Below, piece after piece: positions 34,799 to 43,487 of a stretch of 64,000 nt of DNA. How positions within the stretch are numbered: the stretch's first letter is position 1; each line of letters begins with the position of its first letter. The translations under genes and the position numbers were made by a program. Below the pieces are notes generated by a model that ran no database searches, had not been told where the DNA came from, and was given only the letters and a program-made list of their open reading frames with translations. The DNA is taken from the NCBI RefSeq assembly GCF_009193185.1, contig NZ_VUKF01000001.1:124001-188000 (forward strand). The letters run 5' to 3'. Origin of the DNA: Georgenia thermotolerans (GTDB lineage: Bacteria > Actinomycetota > Actinomycetes > Actinomycetales > Actinomycetaceae).

Positions 34799-36458
34799 GG
34801 GTGGACTCCACCTCCTGCACGGCCAGCGCCATGACGGCGTCCTGGGTGGCCTCGTTATGGGAGAGCTCGCCGACGAGGCGGCCCTGGGTCATCACGAGGA
34901 TCCGGTCGCAGATGCCGAGGACCTCGGGCAGCTCGGAGGAGACCATGAGCACCCCGCGGCCGGCGGCGGTGAGCTTGTTGATGAGCTGGTAGATCTCCAC
35001 CTTGGCGCCGACGTCGACGCCGCGGGTGGGCTCGTCGAGCAGCAGGACGGCCGGGTCGGCCGCCAGCCACTTGCCCATGACGACCTTCTGCTGGTTGCCG
35101 CCCGAGAGGTTGCGCACCGGCGCGGCGATCGAGGGGGTGCGGATGCCCAGGTCGCGCACGGCGCGGGTGGCGACGTCGCGCAGCCGGCCCCGGTCGACGA
35201 CGCCGCCGCGGGTGGCCCGGCGCAGCTGCACGAGGGCGAGGTTCTCCCCCACCGTGGCGCCGAGCACGAGGCCCTGGGCCTTGCGGTCCTCCGGGACGAG
35301 GCCCAGGCCGGCCGCGATCGAGGCGCGCACGTCGTGGCGGGGCAGCTCCTTGCCCCGCACCCGCACGGTGCCCGAGGCGTAGGGGTCGGCGCCGAAGATC
35401 GCGCGCAGCACCTCGGTGCGCCCGGCGCCGACCAGGCCGGCCAGGCCGACCACCTCCCCGGCGCGCACGGTGATGCTGACGTCCTCGAAGACGCCCGGGC
35501 GGGTCAGGTGCTCGACGGCGAGCAGCTCCTCGGCCACCGGGGTGCGCTCGCGGGGGAACTGCTGGTCGATGGAGCGGCCGACCATCATCCGCACGAGCTC
35601 GTCGGTGCCGGTGGTGGCCGGGACGGTGCCCACCGAGCGGCCGTCGCGCAGCACGGTGACCCGGTCGCCGATGCGGCGGATCTCCTCGAGGTGGTGGGAG
35701 ATGAAGATCTGGCCCACCCCGCGCTCGCGCAGCTCGGTCATCAGCCGCAGCAGGCGGTCGACCTCGTCGTCGGTCAGCGCCGCCGTCGGCTCGTCGAGGA
35801 TCAGCACCCGGGCGTCCAGGCTCAGCGCCTTGGCGATCTCGACGAGCTGCTGGCGGGCCACCCCCAGGCGGCCGACGGGGGTGCGCGGGTCGAGGGTGAG
35901 GCCGACCCGGGCGAGGGCCTCGCGGGCCTGGGCGTTCATGCGGCGCTTGTCGACGACGCCGAAGCGGCGCGGCTGGCGCCCCAGCAGGACGTTCTCGGCC
36001 ACGCTCAGCTGGGGGACGAGGTTGAACTCCTGGTAGATCGTGGCGATGCCGAGCGCCTCGGCCGCGGCGGTGGTGGGTAGGTGCACGCGGGTACCGTCGA
36101 CGAAGATCTCCCCCGCGTCCGGCTGGTACACCCCGGCCAGGCACTTGATGAGGGTGGACTTGCCCGCGCCGTTCTCGCCGAGGAGCACGTGCACCTCGCC
36201 GGCGTGCAGGTCGAAGGAGATCCCGTCGAGGGCGACGACGCCGGGGAAGCGCTTGCCCAGGCCCTCCACGCGCAGCAGCTCGGGGCCGGCCGGGTGGGTG
36301 GCGTCGGTCGGGCCGGCCGGGGCGGGTGCCGCCGTCGGCTCCGTGTCGGCTGGGGCGGGAGCCGCCGTCGGCTCCGTGTCGGCCGGGCGGGGTGCCGCCT
36401 CGCGGGATGCGGCGGTCGGGTCCGGGCCGGCCGCGGGGCGGGCGTCGTCGTCGCTCAT
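34788..36458 (-). CDS. rbsA: Ribose ABC transporter, double ATP-binding protein
   Basis: A 556-residue protein with two ABC domains. Domain 1 has Walker A GENGAGKS (94-101), a degenerate signature (GVARQQLVEIAKAL) and Walker B VLILDEPTAALT; domain 2 has the altered Walker A typical of RbsA (GLVGAGRTE), signature LSGGNQQKVVMGKWL and Walker B VLLLDEPTRGVDVG. The N-terminal 58 residues are an Ala/Pro/Thr-rich extension containing a near-duplicated PADTEPTAAPA unit, not found in enteric RbsA; it may be a species-specific addition or the real start may be later. First gene of rbsACB-KD. No LacI-type regulator gene lies next to it. Confidence 0.95.
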   Translation of the reverse strand: MSDDDARPAAGPDPTAASREAAPRPADTEPTAAPAPADTEPTAAPAPAGPTDATHPAGPELLRVEGLGKRFPGVVALDGISFDLHAGEVHVLLGENGAGKSTLIKCLAGVYQPDAGEIFVDGTRVHLPTTAAAEALGIATIYQEFNLVPQLSVAENVLLGRQPRRFGVVDKRRMNAQAREALARVGLTLDPRTPVGRLGVARQQLVEIAKALSLDARVLILDEPTAALTDDEVDRLLRLMTELRERGVGQIFISHHLEEIRRIGDRVTVLRDGRSVGTVPATTGTDELVRMMVGRSIDQQFPRERTPVAEELLAVEHLTRPGVFEDVSITVRAGEVVGLAGLVGAGRTEVLRAIFGADPYASGTVRVRGKELPRHDVRASIAAGLGLVPEDRKAQGLVLGATVGENLALVQLRRATRGGVVDRGRLRDVATRAVRDLGIRTPSIAAPVRNLSGGNQQKVVMGKWLAADPAVLLLDEPTRGVDVGAKVEIYQLINKLTAAGRGVLMVSSELPEVLGICDRILVMTQGRLVGELSHNEATQDAVMALAVQEVESTRVH

Positions 36459-36771
36459 CGGCGTCCCTCGAGCGGGCCGGACGCGCGTCGTGCCAGGCCG
36501 GGCGCGGGCGGAAGGGCGCGCCGTCCCAGGCCGGGCGCGCGCGGGAGGCCGCGGGGGATGCCCCCGTCGCCCGCTACGTCAGCCCTCGTCCTTGCCATCG
36601 ACGTCCGTCCCCCACGCCGTCATGGATCGATTGCCGCGAGTGTGGCCCCGCGGGTGAACAACGGCAAACGGGGCGCTCCGGGGTGCGGGCGCCCGGGGGT
36701 GCGGCCACGCTGGGGGCAGGACCGTGCACGGGCGGCGCGCCTCCGCGCCGTCGGCAGGAGGGAGAACCGCG
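36459..36771. other. Divergent intergenic region between rbsA and chaB-like gene
   Basis: A 313-bp gap. The part next to rbsA is a GC-rich, Arg/Gly-coding-like sequence without a supported gene. The middle (36600-36670) is lower in GC and may hold the rbs promoter. A hairpin, CGGCGCG-CCTC-CGCGCCG, occupies 36733-36750, just before the ribosome binding site of the chaB-like gene. I see no clear operator. Confidence 0.45.
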
Positions 36772-37188
36772 ATGCCCAAGACCAACAAGGACGGCTCGGC
36801 CAAGCAGAGCGAGCTGCCCAGCACGCTGAAGAAGTCGCCCGGGAAGGCCCAGCGCACCTTCGCCAAGGCGCACGACTCCGCCGCCGAGACCTACGGCGAG
36901 GGCGAGCGCGCCAACCGCACCGCGTACTCGGCGCTCAAGCACTCCTACGAGAAGGTCGGCGACCACTGGGAGGCCAAGGACGAGAAGGGCCCCTCGGATA
37001 AGAAGGCCGCCGGCACCCGCGGCTCGAAGGGCGAGACGAAGGGCGGCGTGGACGCCAACGCGTCCAAGGAGCACCTGTACGACGTCGCCAAGAAGCTCGA
37101 CATCCCGGGCCGGTCCTCGATGAACAAGGACCAGCTGGTCGAGGCCATCCAGAAGGCCAACGCCAAGGAGACGCGCAAGAAGCGCTGA
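36772..37188 (+). CDS. ChaB family protein with C-terminal Rho N-like (SAP-like) domain
   Basis: A 138-residue, strongly charged protein. Residues 10-70 are ChaB (LPSTLKKSPGKAQRTFAKAHDSA and AYSALKHSYEKVGDHW). A Lys/Gly/Ser-rich linker leads to a Rho_N-type helical domain at about 104-132 (SKEHLYDVAKKLDIPGRSSM, then NKDQLVEAIQ), likely to bind nucleic acid. ChaB was named from Ca2+/H+ antiport work in E. coli, but its role is not established. The ATG at 36772 follows GGAGGG. It is monocistronic. Confidence 0.9.
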   Translation: MPKTNKDGSAKQSELPSTLKKSPGKAQRTFAKAHDSAAETYGEGERANRTAYSALKHSYEKVGDHWEAKDEKGPSDKKAAGTRGSKGETKGGVDANASKEHLYDVAKKLDIPGRSSMNKDQLVEAIQKANAKETRKKR

Positions 37189-37797
37189 GGTCCGGCGCGG
37201 CGACGCTCTCCAGGCCGAGTCAGCGCCGCAACGGCGAGACAGGAGCAGACCGGCGAACCAGCAGCCGATCTTCGGCGACCTCACCGGATCCGTTCGACTC
37301 CGCCGGAAAGGTTCGACCTCGACGCCGGCCGCACCCCATGCGTGACACCGGGACGCGGCCGGGGCGGCCTGTCCTGTGCGCGACGCGGTGACTTGCCCGG
37401 GGCTGCGTGCCTGCGCACGACACCGGGACGCGCGCGGGAGCGGCACCGGTGACCGCCGCCGCATGGGGAGAAGTCCCCATGCCCCCTAGTACGGCGCCCG
37501 CCCCGCGAGCAGCTCCCGCCCGGCTCCCCGGCGGCCGCGGCGCACCCTGGTGACGGAGGCTCGGAACCGCGGGATGCCGCCGTTCCCGGGAGGTTCGTGA
37601 CGGTGCACGGACCGCCGCCGAGGAGGCACCCACCCACTCGCCCGCCCGGTTCCCGGTGGCGCTCGCGGCACCGTTCGAGTTGCGGTTCCCACAACCTGAG
37701 CGATACTCCGTCCGATTTCTCTCATCCCCCGTCCGGTACGGTCACGGCCGAACGGGGAGGCACCGTGGGTGTGCACCCGTGAGGAGACGCACCGACC
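37189..37797. other. 609-bp intergenic region with hairpin and short direct repeat
   Basis: No supported gene. The exact 14-mer GACACCGGGACGCG occurs at 37344-37357 and 37419-37432, 75 bp apart. A perfect hairpin lies at 37461-37482 (annotated separately). Nearer the GH2 gene there is a possible -10 (TACGGT, 37737-37742), then GGGGAGG and a five-codon reading frame (GTG...TGA, ending 37782) ahead of the GH2 start. Open frames on the minus strand here lack family character and normal codon position bias. Confidence 0.5.
37461..37482. terminator. Perfect hairpin, possible terminator without T-run
   Basis: GCATGGGGA - GAAG - TCCCCATGC, a 9-bp stem with a 4-nt loop, 272 bp after the chaB-like gene. 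No T-tract follows on either strand, so termination is only a possibility; it could also be a protein-binding site. Confidence 0.3.
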
Positions 37798-39552
37798 GTG
37801 ACCACTTCCCAGATGCCGGCCCGCCCGGCGCGCCGCGGCGTGCTCAGCGGTCTGACCGCCGGGCGCGCGGAGTCCGTCCTCGCGCAGCCGGCCCGGGCAC
37901 AGAACCACCGTGCGCCGCACGCCATCCGGCGCCGTCCCCGGCGCCTGCTCGACGAGGGCTGGCTCGTCGCCCGCAATGACGGCGCCGCCGCCCGCCACCA
38001 CGCAGCCGTGGCCTGGCGACCCGCCACGCTCCCGCACCTGGACGCCACGCCTGAAGGTGGCGCCAGCCCGATCTGGTACCGCCGCGCCCTGCACGTGCCC
38101 GAGGCCTGGCGGGACAAGCGCCTCTTTCTCCTCCTCGAGGGTGCCGGCGACCTCGCCGAGGTCCACGTCGACGGCCACCGGGTGGGCGGGCACGTCGGCG
38201 GGTCCACCGCCTTCGCCGTGGACGTCACCGAGCCGCTGGGCCGCCACGCACCGGGCGGGGAGGCCACCGTCACGGTCCGGGTCGACGGCGCCCGGCACCC
38301 TGGCGCGCGGACCGGCCACGGGAGCGCGGGGCTCCACCGCAACGTCTGGCTCGTCGCCACCGAGCAGGTGCACCTCGCCCTGCTCGACCACGGCTCCCCC
38401 GGGGTCCGGGTCGAGACCGTCGCCCTCGGCCCGACCCGCGGCGTCGTCCGCGTCCATGGCCGGGTGGTCAACGACGGCGCCGCCGAAACCACCGCCCGGG
38501 TCCGCAGCCGGGTGCTCGACGCCGACGGCGTCGTCGTCGCCGACGCCCGGGCCGAGGTCCGTCTGGCCGCGGGAGACGCCGCGGACGTCGTGCTCGAGCT
38601 GCCCGCGATCGAGCGGCCGCACCTGTGGTCGCCCGAGGCCCCCTACCTCTACCGGGTGAGCACGGTCGTGGACTCCGAGCACGGCCGGGACCGCGTCGAC
38701 ACCCCGCTGGGGCTGCGTCACCTCGGCGCCGGCGGCGCCGAGTTCCGGCTCAACGGCGCGCCGTACCGGCTGGTGCCCACCGGCCTGCACGGGGACGGCG
38801 CGGACGGGCGCGCCTACACCGACGCCGACCGCATCCGGGGGCTCGAGCTCGTCAAGCGCCTGGGCGCCAACGTCGTCCGGCTCACCCACGACGCGTCCTC
38901 GCCGGCGGTGCTCGAGGCGGCCGACGAGCTCGGCCTGCTCGTGTGGCAGGAGGTCCCGCCGGTCGGGCCCGCCGCCCTCGCGGGCGCGTTCGCGGAGGAC
39001 CACCTCGCCTCCGTGCGCGAGATGGTGCGCCAGCTCGCGCACCACCCCTCCGTCGCGGTGTGGGGAACCCTCGACGAGCTCACGCTGCCCGCGTCCGGCT
39101 TGACGGTCCGGCCGGGCGACGTCGCCGGGGAGGCGCCGCCCAGCGAGTTCGCCCGTGAGCTGGTGCGGCTGGGCGACGAGCTGGTCCGGGCGGAGGACCC
39201 GACGCGCCCCACCGCCTCGGTCAGCGACGACACTCGTGCCCCGTGGGCGGCCCCGTTGTACCAGGCGTGGGCACTGGGCCACCTGTATCCCTCGCTCGCA
39301 CTGCCTTACGCCGGGGCGCCCGGTCGCCCCGGGCGTGCCGAGGAGAGCGTCACGGTGGGTGCCGGCGTCGAGCACCTCGCAGCACAGGGAACGCTCCTCC
39401 TGGCGAGCTCACCTGGTCCCGACCGGGCCCTTGGCGTCGGCTCACCCAGCCCCGACCGGGCCCACACCACCGGCGACGGCGGGTCGAAGCCGCACCGCGC
39501 GCCCGTGAGACGCCGCCGGGCGGCCGGGGCGCTGCACCGCCGCAGCGCCTGA
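37798..39552 (+). CDS. Degenerate glycoside hydrolase family 2 protein
   Basis: A 584-residue GH2-like protein. Residues 45-190 are the sugar-binding jelly roll (SPIWYRRALHVPEAW, VDGHRVGGHVGGSTAFAVDVT, GLHRNVWL); 195-295 the immunoglobulin-like domain; 305-480 the start of the TIM barrel (LRHLGAGGAEFRLNG, GANVVRLTHDASSPAVLEAADELGLLVWQE). The acid/base region reads VWGTLDE (Glu427) in place of the usual W..GNE, and no nucleophile Glu motif is evident. The barrel ends early and the last 75 residues are low-complexity Pro/Arg/Ser, so it is probably not an active galactosidase or glucuronidase. GTG start; GAGGAG lies 11 nt upstream, which is long. It could be a carbohydrate-binding remnant. Confidence 0.8.
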   Translation: MTTSQMPARPARRGVLSGLTAGRAESVLAQPARAQNHRAPHAIRRRPRRLLDEGWLVARNDGAAARHHAAVAWRPATLPHLDATPEGGASPIWYRRALHVPEAWRDKRLFLLLEGAGDLAEVHVDGHRVGGHVGGSTAFAVDVTEPLGRHAPGGEATVTVRVDGARHPGARTGHGSAGLHRNVWLVATEQVHLALLDHGSPGVRVETVALGPTRGVVRVHGRVVNDGAAETTARVRSRVLDADGVVVADARAEVRLAAGDAADVVLELPAIERPHLWSPEAPYLYRVSTVVDSEHGRDRVDTPLGLRHLGAGGAEFRLNGAPYRLVPTGLHGDGADGRAYTDADRIRGLELVKRLGANVVRLTHDASSPAVLEAADELGLLVWQEVPPVGPAALAGAFAEDHLASVREMVRQLAHHPSVAVWGTLDELTLPASGLTVRPGDVAGEAPPSEFARELVRLGDELVRAEDPTRPTASVSDDTRAPWAAPLYQAWALGHLYPSLALPYAGAPGRPGRAEESVTVGAGVEHLAAQGTLLLASSPGPDRALGVGSPSPDRAHTTGDGGSKPHRAPVRRRRAAGALHRRSA

Positions 39553-39608
39553 TCGCCTGGGTCGCCGCGCGCGCTTCCTCGTGCCGGCGGCCCGGCCCCA
39601 GCGCGGTC

Positions 39609-40292
39609 TCAGGCTCGCGGCCAGGGCGCGACGCCGTCGCCCGACCCGGTCGGCAGCCCGTGCTCGCTCCCCGGCGGGGGCGAGCCCGACGGGGTGCGTG
39701 GCTCGGTCCGCGTGCGGCGAGCCGCGTGCCCGCGGGCGAGCAGGTCGCGCGGGAGGTGCTCGGCGCCGCGCACGCCGGCGAGCATGCCCGGAGCCAGCGG
39801 CTCACCGCGGCGCAGCACGCTCAGCGTGCCCGACGGCTCCAGCACCACCGCCGCGACCTCGGCGTCGGAGCGGATCCCGGCCTGGCGCAGCCGCGAGCGC
39901 AGCTCGGCCTCGGTGATGCGCTGGCGGCGCAGCTCCTCGTGCAGCATCCGGCTCCCGGCCATGAGCACCGCCGGCTGGTTCGCGACGAACCGCTCCCACC
40001 GCGGCTGCTTGCGCAGCTGGCCGATGAGCCCCTCGAGCGTGAAGAGGGTGACCAGCGCGACGAGGCCACCGGACAGGGTCGGGGTGTCCCCCATCGTCGC
40101 CCGGCCGAGGATCGCGCCGAGCACGATGACGACCAGCAGGTCGAAGCTCGACAGGCTCGCCAGGACGCGGCTGCCGAGCACCCGGGTCAGGACGATGAAG
40201 GCCAGGTAGAGCACCGTGGTGGCGAGGGCGACGGCGACCACCCCCATCGGGGTGATCCCGACGTACCCCCACAGGTCCGCCAGCACAGTCAT
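39609..40292 (-). CDS. DUF421 (YetF-like) membrane protein
   Basis: A 227-residue protein. Three hydrophobic helices at the N-terminus (GVVAVALATTVLYLAFIVLT, FDLLVVIVLGAILG, GGLVALVTLFTLEGLIG) are followed by a cytosolic DUF421 domain with RITEAELRSRLRQAGI and VAAVVLEPSGTLSVL, the usual family order. The last 60 residues are Arg/Pro/Gly-rich. The ATG at 40292 follows GGAGG by 6 nt. The function of DUF421 is not known beyond reports linking the YetF group to sporulation and membrane proteins. Confidence 0.88.
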   Translation of the reverse strand: MTVLADLWGYVGITPMGVVAVALATTVLYLAFIVLTRVLGSRVLASLSSFDLLVVIVLGAILGRATMGDTPTLSGGLVALVTLFTLEGLIGQLRKQPRWERFVANQPAVLMAGSRMLHEELRRQRITEAELRSRLRQAGIRSDAEVAAVVLEPSGTLSVLRRGEPLAPGMLAGVRGAEHLPRDLLARGHAARRTRTEPRTPSGSPPPGSEHGLPTGSGDGVAPWPRA

Positions 40293-40405
40293 CGACACCT
40301 CCGTCACCGATTCGGGCGACGACCATCATCCGCCCACCCCGGGCCGCACGCCCCCGGTGGGCCACCGTCGTCGTGACTGCTGCCACCGGTCGACGCCGGG
40401 CGACC

Positions 40406-40411
40406 TATCCT
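40406..40411 (+). promoter_or_regulatory. Putative -10 element of a leaderless promoter
   Basis: TATCCT followed by 7 nt and the GTG at 40419. Confidence 0.5.
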
Positions 40412-40418
40412 GCGTCAC

Positions 40419-41783
40419 GTGCCTCGCTACTACGACCTCACCGTGACGCTCGAGGGCGTGGACGCCCCGCCATGGCGGCGCTTCCTCGTCGACGCCGGGG
40501 CGACCCTCGCGCATCTGCACCAGGCGATCCAGGTCGCGTGCGGCTGGGAGGACCGCCACCTCTTCGAGTTCGCGTCCACCGCCGGCGAGCCCCTGGCCGG
40601 GCTGCCCGACGACGAGAGCGAGCCGCCGGTGCCCGACGCCTCGACCGTGCGGCTGGGCACGGTCCTCGGCGACGAGCGGACCGAGCTGCTCTACGCGTAC
40701 GACTTCGGTGACGACTGGCAGCACCGGGTCCGGCTCGAGGCCGTCGTGGAGACAGAGGAGGTCTTCCACCGCCGCCTGGTCGACGGCGACCGCGCCTTCC
40801 CGCCCGAGGACTGCGGCGGCGTCGGTGGCTACGAGGAGTGCATCGCCCTCGTCCGTGGCACTGCGGACGACGACGACCTCCGCACGTGGCTGGGCGACTG
40901 GACGCCGGAGCGGTTCGACCTGGCCTCCACACGCCTCGCCTTCGACGCCGACCAGGCCCCCGTCACCTTCCTCCGGCCCGGCTTCCGGCACCCTTCCCAC
41001 CTCGCCGGCGTGGAGGTCTCCACCGCCGCACACCCGGCACCGGATGAGGTGGTCGACGGCGTCGCGCTGCTCCACCGCCTCCGCGCGTTCACCCAGTGGG
41101 CGGGCGAGGGCCGCAAGCTCACAGCCACCGGCAACCTGACGATGGCGGCCGGCGCGGAGCTGATCGGTCGGCTCGGTACCGACGACCTCCTCGACAAGCG
41201 CATCGGTGACCGCGTCTTCAAGACCAAGAGCACGGTGGAGCTCCGGGGCGTCGATCTCACCTTCCGTCTCGCCCGCCAGGCCGGCTTCGTCAAGGTGCGC
41301 ACGGGTCGCGTGTCGGCGACGAAGCGTGGGACGCAGCTCGGGCGCGATCCGCTCGCCGACTGGCGGAGCGCCCTCCGGGGGCTGCTCAGCCTCGGCGTCC
41401 TGCAGCACCGCTATGCGCACGCGACCTGGTTGGATCCGTACTGGAAGGAGCTCGTCGACGGCGAGACCCCCGGCCTGCTCGCGCACCTGCTCGTCGTCGG
41501 CGAACCCGTGCCGATCGCCGAGCTTCAGGAGCGGCTGTGGCAGCTCATCGAGGTGTCGTTCGTCCTCGACGACCTCGGCGAGGAGGATATGCGCCGGCAC
41601 CGCCGCCTTCTCGACGCCGACGTCCGGCATATCTGCCGGGCCCTCGCCGATCTCGGGGCCGTCGAGGTCACCGGCGTGGAGAAGGCCACCGACGCCTACG
41701 GGTTGGCGGTCGAGCAGGGCGGCGTGGTGACGGCGGCCCCGTTGGCGGCCGCGGCGGTGCCGGACCTCGCGGCGTGGCGATAG
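40419..41783 (+). CDS. Plasmid pRiA4b ORF-3-like protein
   Basis: A 454-residue protein whose first 190 residues match the pRiA4b ORF-3-like family (LTVTLEGVDAPPWRRFLV, FEFASTAGEPLAG, LLYAYDFGDDWQHRVRLE, AFPPEDCGGVGGYEEC), named from a plasmid gene associated with IS1096-like elements and found widely on chromosomes. The C-terminal 260 residues (GEGRKLTATGNLTMAAGAEL onward) form a helical region found in long actinobacterial members. The function is unknown. TATCCT 7 nt before the GTG suggests a leaderless message. The DUF2293 gene follows at once, and the pair may be of mobile origin. Confidence 0.88.
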   Translation: MPRYYDLTVTLEGVDAPPWRRFLVDAGATLAHLHQAIQVACGWEDRHLFEFASTAGEPLAGLPDDESEPPVPDASTVRLGTVLGDERTELLYAYDFGDDWQHRVRLEAVVETEEVFHRRLVDGDRAFPPEDCGGVGGYEECIALVRGTADDDDLRTWLGDWTPERFDLASTRLAFDADQAPVTFLRPGFRHPSHLAGVEVSTAAHPAPDEVVDGVALLHRLRAFTQWAGEGRKLTATGNLTMAAGAELIGRLGTDDLLDKRIGDRVFKTKSTVELRGVDLTFRLARQAGFVKVRTGRVSATKRGTQLGRDPLADWRSALRGLLSLGVLQHRYAHATWLDPYWKELVDGETPGLLAHLLVVGEPVPIAELQERLWQLIEVSFVLDDLGEEDMRRHRRLLDADVRHICRALADLGAVEVTGVEKATDAYGLAVEQGGVVTAAPLAAAAVPDLAAWR

Positions 41784-41791
41784 GGACGACG

Positions 41792-42835
41792 ATGGCATCC
41801 ATCGACCCGCGGGTCACCCGCATGGCCGAGGAGGCGCTGCGCGAGCAGGGCTACGTGTCGCTCATCGATGTGCTCATCGGCATCGGCTGGCTGCACCCGG
41901 TGCACCGGGACCTCTGGCGCCAGGGGCGGGTGGCCTGCCTGGAAGAGGTGGTGCAGGTCGGGCCGGACAAGGTTTCCACGGCGATGGCGGCGTTGCGGCG
42001 GTGGGCCCGTGAGCGGGGGCTCGAGCCCGACGAGACGGCCTACGTCGCCCGCACCCGGGACCGCAGGACGCTGCGGTTCTCCGCCGGCGGCGACCCGGGG
42101 ACCGAGCTTGCGTACCGCACGCACTGGATCTCCCCGGCCCTGTCGGAGGCGAAGCGGGCGCGCCTGCAGGAGAAGGCCAGCCGCCCGCCCGAGCTCGTCG
42201 TCGTCTCGCCGCTCGGGGACTGGACCTGCGCCCGGTGCGGCGGGACCGGGGACCTGCTGCTGATGGAGGACGACGCGCCGCTGTGCCTGCACTGCGCCGA
42301 CCTCGACCACCTGGTCTTCCTGCCCGCCGGCAACGCCACGCTGACGCGCCGGGCGAAGAAGGCCAGCCGCCTCACGGCAGTCGTGGTCCGCTTCAGCCGG
42401 TCCCGCGGCCGCTACGAGCGCCAGGGCGCCCTCGTCGAGGAGCGGGCGCTGGAGGAGGCCGAGGCGTCCTGCCTCGCCGACGCCGACGCGCGCGCCCGCC
42501 GCCGCGACCGTGACGAGGAGCGACGGCGCAGGGCCGACAGCGAGCTCGCGAAGCGGCTCACCGACGAGATCGGGCGGACGTTCCCGGGCTGCCCGCCCGA
42601 GCGGGCGGCCCGGATCGCCCTGCACACCAGCGTGCGAGGCAGCGGCCGGGTCGGTCGGACCGCCGCGGGCCAGCGTCTGGAGGCCGGCGCCGTCGAGCGG
42701 GCGGTCGCGGCCTCCGTCCGTCACGAGGACACCGGGTACGACGAGCTGCTCATGGCGGGCGTCCCGCGCGACGAGGCCCGCACCCAGGTGCGGGCGGGGG
42801 TCGCGGCGGTGCTCGACCGCTGGCGGCGGGGCTGA
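41792..42835 (+). CDS. DUF2293 domain protein with zinc-finger-like Cys cluster
   Basis: A 347-residue protein. Four Cys in two CxxC-like pairs (WTCARCGGTG near residue 149 and LCLHCAD near 168) likely bind zinc. The C-terminal 80 residues (RRRADSELAKRLTDEIGRTFPGCPPERAARIALHTS) are DUF2293, a helical domain of unknown function. The middle is Arg/Glu-rich. The ATG at 41792 is 8 bp after the pRiA4b ORF-3 stop; a GTG at 41774 would overlap it. The nucleic acid-like composition suggests DNA or RNA binding, but no enzyme motif is present. Confidence 0.82.
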   Translation: MASIDPRVTRMAEEALREQGYVSLIDVLIGIGWLHPVHRDLWRQGRVACLEEVVQVGPDKVSTAMAALRRWARERGLEPDETAYVARTRDRRTLRFSAGGDPGTELAYRTHWISPALSEAKRARLQEKASRPPELVVVSPLGDWTCARCGGTGDLLLMEDDAPLCLHCADLDHLVFLPAGNATLTRRAKKASRLTAVVVRFSRSRGRYERQGALVEERALEEAEASCLADADARARRRDRDEERRRRADSELAKRLTDEIGRTFPGCPPERAARIALHTSVRGSGRVGRTAAGQRLEAGAVERAVAASVRHEDTGYDELLMAGVPRDEARTQVRAGVAAVLDRWRRG

Positions 42836-42847
42836 GGAGCGAGCCAC

Positions 42848-43246
42848 CTACCAGCCGAGCGTGCGCAGGCCACCGAGTGCACGGACCGCCGCATCAGTGG
42901 TGACCAGGATGAGGTTGCCCTCGATCGCCTGTGCGACCAGGAGGCGATCGAATGGATCACGGTGATCCCAGTCGAGCGATCCGGCGAGGAGGGCGGCGTC
43001 CGTCGAGAGAGGAAGCTCGCTTGCCCCCATCTCGACCACGCGAGCCGACCAGGTGGTGACGAGAGGACGCGCGACATCGAGCTTGCCCAGACGAACCTTC
43101 GTCGCGGTCTCCATCGCAGAGACCGCCGAGACGAGAAGGTCGTTACCGGGCTCGGCGAGCTCCTGCCGGACCTCCGGAGGGATGATCTCCGGCTCGCCGA
43201 GCAGCCAGAGAAGGACATGTGTGTCGAGGAGGTACCTCACTCCCAC
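42848..43246 (-). CDS. PIN-domain ribonuclease toxin (VapC-like)
   Basis: A 132-residue PIN-domain protein. The acidic metal-binding residues are visible: Asp8 (YLLDTHVLLW), Glu46 (SAMETATK), Asp98 (DPFDRLLVAQA) and Asp117 (LVTTDAAV). The length is normal for VapC. It overlaps the antitoxin gene by 10 bp, antitoxin first, as expected for a toxin-antitoxin pair. The GC content is clearly lower than the flanking genes, which suggests recent acquisition. A toxin cleaving tRNA or rRNA is the family role; the target here is unknown. Confidence 0.92.
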   Translation of the reverse strand: MGVRYLLDTHVLLWLLGEPEIIPPEVRQELAEPGNDLLVSAVSAMETATKVRLGKLDVARPLVTTWSARVVEMGASELPLSTDAALLAGSLDWDHRDPFDRLLVAQAIEGNLILVTTDAAVRALGGLRTLGW

Positions 43247-43461
43247 GATTCGAGCTCTGCTTCCGGCAACGGCTCGAAGAACGTCTTCGGGACGTGGAAG
43301 GACATCGTTCCGAAGGTCCGAGCCGGGGGCTTCACGATGGGGTCCAACCTGGCCACCGGAACACCGGCCCGCGCGATGATGATCTCCTCACCGCGCTGGA
43401 CCCGGGCGAGGAGCTCGGAGAGCCGCGTCTTCGCCTGCTGCACGTTCACCGTCTCGGCCAC
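43237..43461 (-). CDS. Phd/YefM-type antitoxin
   Basis: A 74-residue antitoxin. Residues 1-40 (ETVNVQQAKTRLSELLARVQ and GEEIIIARAGVPVARLDPI) are the Phd/YefM DNA-binding fold; the C-terminal tail with Phe and acidic residues (MSFHVPKTFFEPLPEAELESW) is the toxin-wrapping part. The GTG at 43461 is chosen because longer frames (to 43533) would begin inside the operator-like inverted repeat at 43488-43515. Overlaps the PIN toxin by 10 bp. Confidence 0.88.
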   Translation of the reverse strand: MAETVNVQQAKTRLSELLARVQRGEEIIIARAGVPVARLDPIVKPPARTFGTMSFHVPKTFFEPLPEAELESWE

Positions 43462-43487
43462 GATCCCCACGCTACGCGCGAGCAACC

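Noticed and set aside
34524-36080. A 518-residue plus-strand frame
   Set aside because: It is the antisense of rbsA and rbsC, which have strong signatures.
37281-37694. Minus-strand open frames in the 609-bp gap
   Set aside because: Arg/Pro/Gly-rich without ribosome site, domain or coding bias.
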